From Paenibacillaceae bacterium (lineage in GTDB: Bacteria > Bacillota > Bacilli > Paenibacillales > YIM-B00363): a DNA stretch of 6,374 nt. Of the stretch, positions 5,568 to 6,374 are shown piece by piece (position 1 is the first letter of the stretch; every line of letters begins with the position of its first letter). The stretch is taken from assembly GCA_018969805.1 (NCBI GenBank), contig JAGWXQ010000092.1, positions 1 through 6,374 of the forward strand. Reading direction: 5' to 3'. A program made the position numbers and the translations under genes. The notes beneath the pieces were generated by a model, which worked only from the letters and a program-made list of their open reading frames with translations, was not told the DNA's origin and made no database searches.

Positions 5568-6374
5568 ATGACATCGAAACATGCGCTGATAGATCGCTTT
5601 GTGCATATGTTTTTTGTTGTATTTGGTGCATGCATCGTTGCCGTTGCATTGCGCCTTTTTTTGGTGCCAAATGACATTATTGACGGGGGCGTTGTCGGAA
5701 TATCGATGATCGTTTCTGCACTAACGGGGTGGTCGTTGGCATTGCTGCTGTTTGTGTTCAATGTTCCATTTCTGTACATTGCGTACAAGCAGATGGGGTC
5801 AAAGTTTGCCTTTGTTTCATTGATAGGTATGACGGTGATGTCTGTGTGTGCGGGGTTGCTGTCTACACAGAAACCGATTACGGACGATCCATTGCTCGCA
5901 ACCGTATATGGAGGCATATTGCTCGGTGTAGGCGTTGGGCTCGTCATCCGGTATAGTGGAGCGGTCGATGGGGCAGACATTGTCGCCATTTTGATCTCCA
6001 AAAAAACAGCACTGTCTGTTGGAGAAATTATTATGATGATGAACGCTGCTCTGATGGTCAGTGCAGGATTTGTATTTGGTTGGGATCGTGCGATGTATTC
6101 GTGCATTGCATTTTTTATCGCCCACAAAGTCATCGACCTCGTCGTCGAAGGATTCCAACAATCAAGGTCGGTGTGGATTGTGAGTGCGCACCATGCACAG
6201 CTCGGAGTAGCCATTTCGTCGCAGCTCGGCCGCACAGTCACGTATTTTGATGCAGAAGGGGGGTATACAGGGACGCACAAAAGGGTCATTTTGTGCGTCA
6301 TTACCCGCCTTGAAGAAGCAAAACTGAAAGCGATCGTAGAACAGATCGACGCAGAGGCGTTTTATACGATCGGG
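5568..6374 (+). CDS. YitT/DUF2179-family integral membrane protein (3' end outside window)
   Basis: Frame open from ATG 5568 to the window end, 269 residues, with a strong GGAGGT (5557-5562) 5 nt before the start. About five hydrophobic segments are seen, near residues 13-33, 40-72 (containing one or two), 80-98, 112-128 and 155-172, with a further one near 177-193. Family marks are GGVVGISMI (40-48) and RYSGAVDGADIVA (128-140), then a soluble C-terminal DUF2179 domain from about 200 with GGYTGTHKRVILCVITR (231-247) and a terminal DAEAFYTIG. Relatives are about 280-290 residues, so only some 10-20 residues are missing. The molecular role of YitT proteins is not established. Bacilli carry several paralogues, so no single gene symbol is given. 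Close spacing to ampS suggests the same transcript. Confidence 0.92.
   Translation, partial: MTSKHALIDRFVHMFFVVFGACIVAVALRLFLVPNDIIDGGVVGISMIVSALTGWSLALLLFVFNVPFLYIAYKQMGSKFAFVSLIGMTVMSVCAGLLSTQKPITDDPLLATVYGGILLGVGVGLVIRYSGAVDGADIVAILISKKTALSVGEIIMMMNAALMVSAGFVFGWDRAMYSCIAFFIAHKVIDLVVEGFQQSRSVWIVSAHHAQLGVAISSQLGRTVTYFDAEGGYTGTHKRVILCVITRLEEAKLKAIVEQIDAEAFYTIG

Noticed and set aside
5297..6301. 334-codon open frame on the minus strand
   Set aside because: Opposite the ampS 3' end and the YitT gene, both of which have clear family motifs and Shine-Dalgarno sites. The antisense product is Ser/Thr/Ile/Pro-rich with no domain I recognise and spans two real genes.

Overview
The window is a gene-dense stretch, all on the + strand, of roughly 50% GC. 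It looks chromosomal and comes from a Firmicutes (class Bacilli) organism. The strongest taxonomic evidence is the pair miaB-ricA (ymcB-ymcA in Bacillus subtilis), which sits downstream of a 2-oxoacid:ferredoxin oxidoreductase gene, an arrangement I recall from Bacillales genomes. A spore-former of the Bacillaceae or Alicyclobacillaceae type would fit, but genus is inference only. I see no mobile element, CRISPR array, tRNA or rRNA.

Layout: (1) 2-484 is the 3' end of korB, the ThDP-binding beta subunit of a 2-oxoacid:ferredoxin oxidoreductase. (2) 520-1080 is a complete pduL-type phosphotransacylase, 35 nt downstream and probably co-transcribed. Together they could take a 2-oxoacid to acyl-CoA and then to acyl-phosphate. 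(3) 1081-1337 is the only sizeable non-coding gap. It holds a possible weak terminator for the korB-pduL unit, an extended -10 promoter, a short direct repeat and a small hairpin. (4) From 1338 a second unit runs off the right edge: miaB (tRNA methylthiotransferase), ricA (YlbF/YmcA-family RNA-processing and development factor), a MurG-type glycosyltransferase of the second-copy (MurG2) kind, an M29 aminopeptidase (AmpS-like), and a YitT/DUF2179 membrane protein cut by the window end.

ricA, murG and ampS are chained by GTGA and ATGA stop/start overlaps, so their translation is probably coupled. miaB-ricA and ampS-yitT are separated by only 41 and 15 nt with strong Shine-Dalgarno sequences. 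The set mixes tRNA modification, RNA processing, cell-wall lipid II synthesis and peptide breakdown.

The most interesting points are: a RicA that is shorter than the B. subtilis protein and contains no cysteine, although RicA is thought to supply a cysteine ligand to the Ric complex Fe-S clusters; an atypical MurG translationally coupled to it; pduL placed directly behind an oxoacid oxidoreductase gene; and a strong excess of the palindrome CGATCG. I found no clear evidence of a wholly new system.
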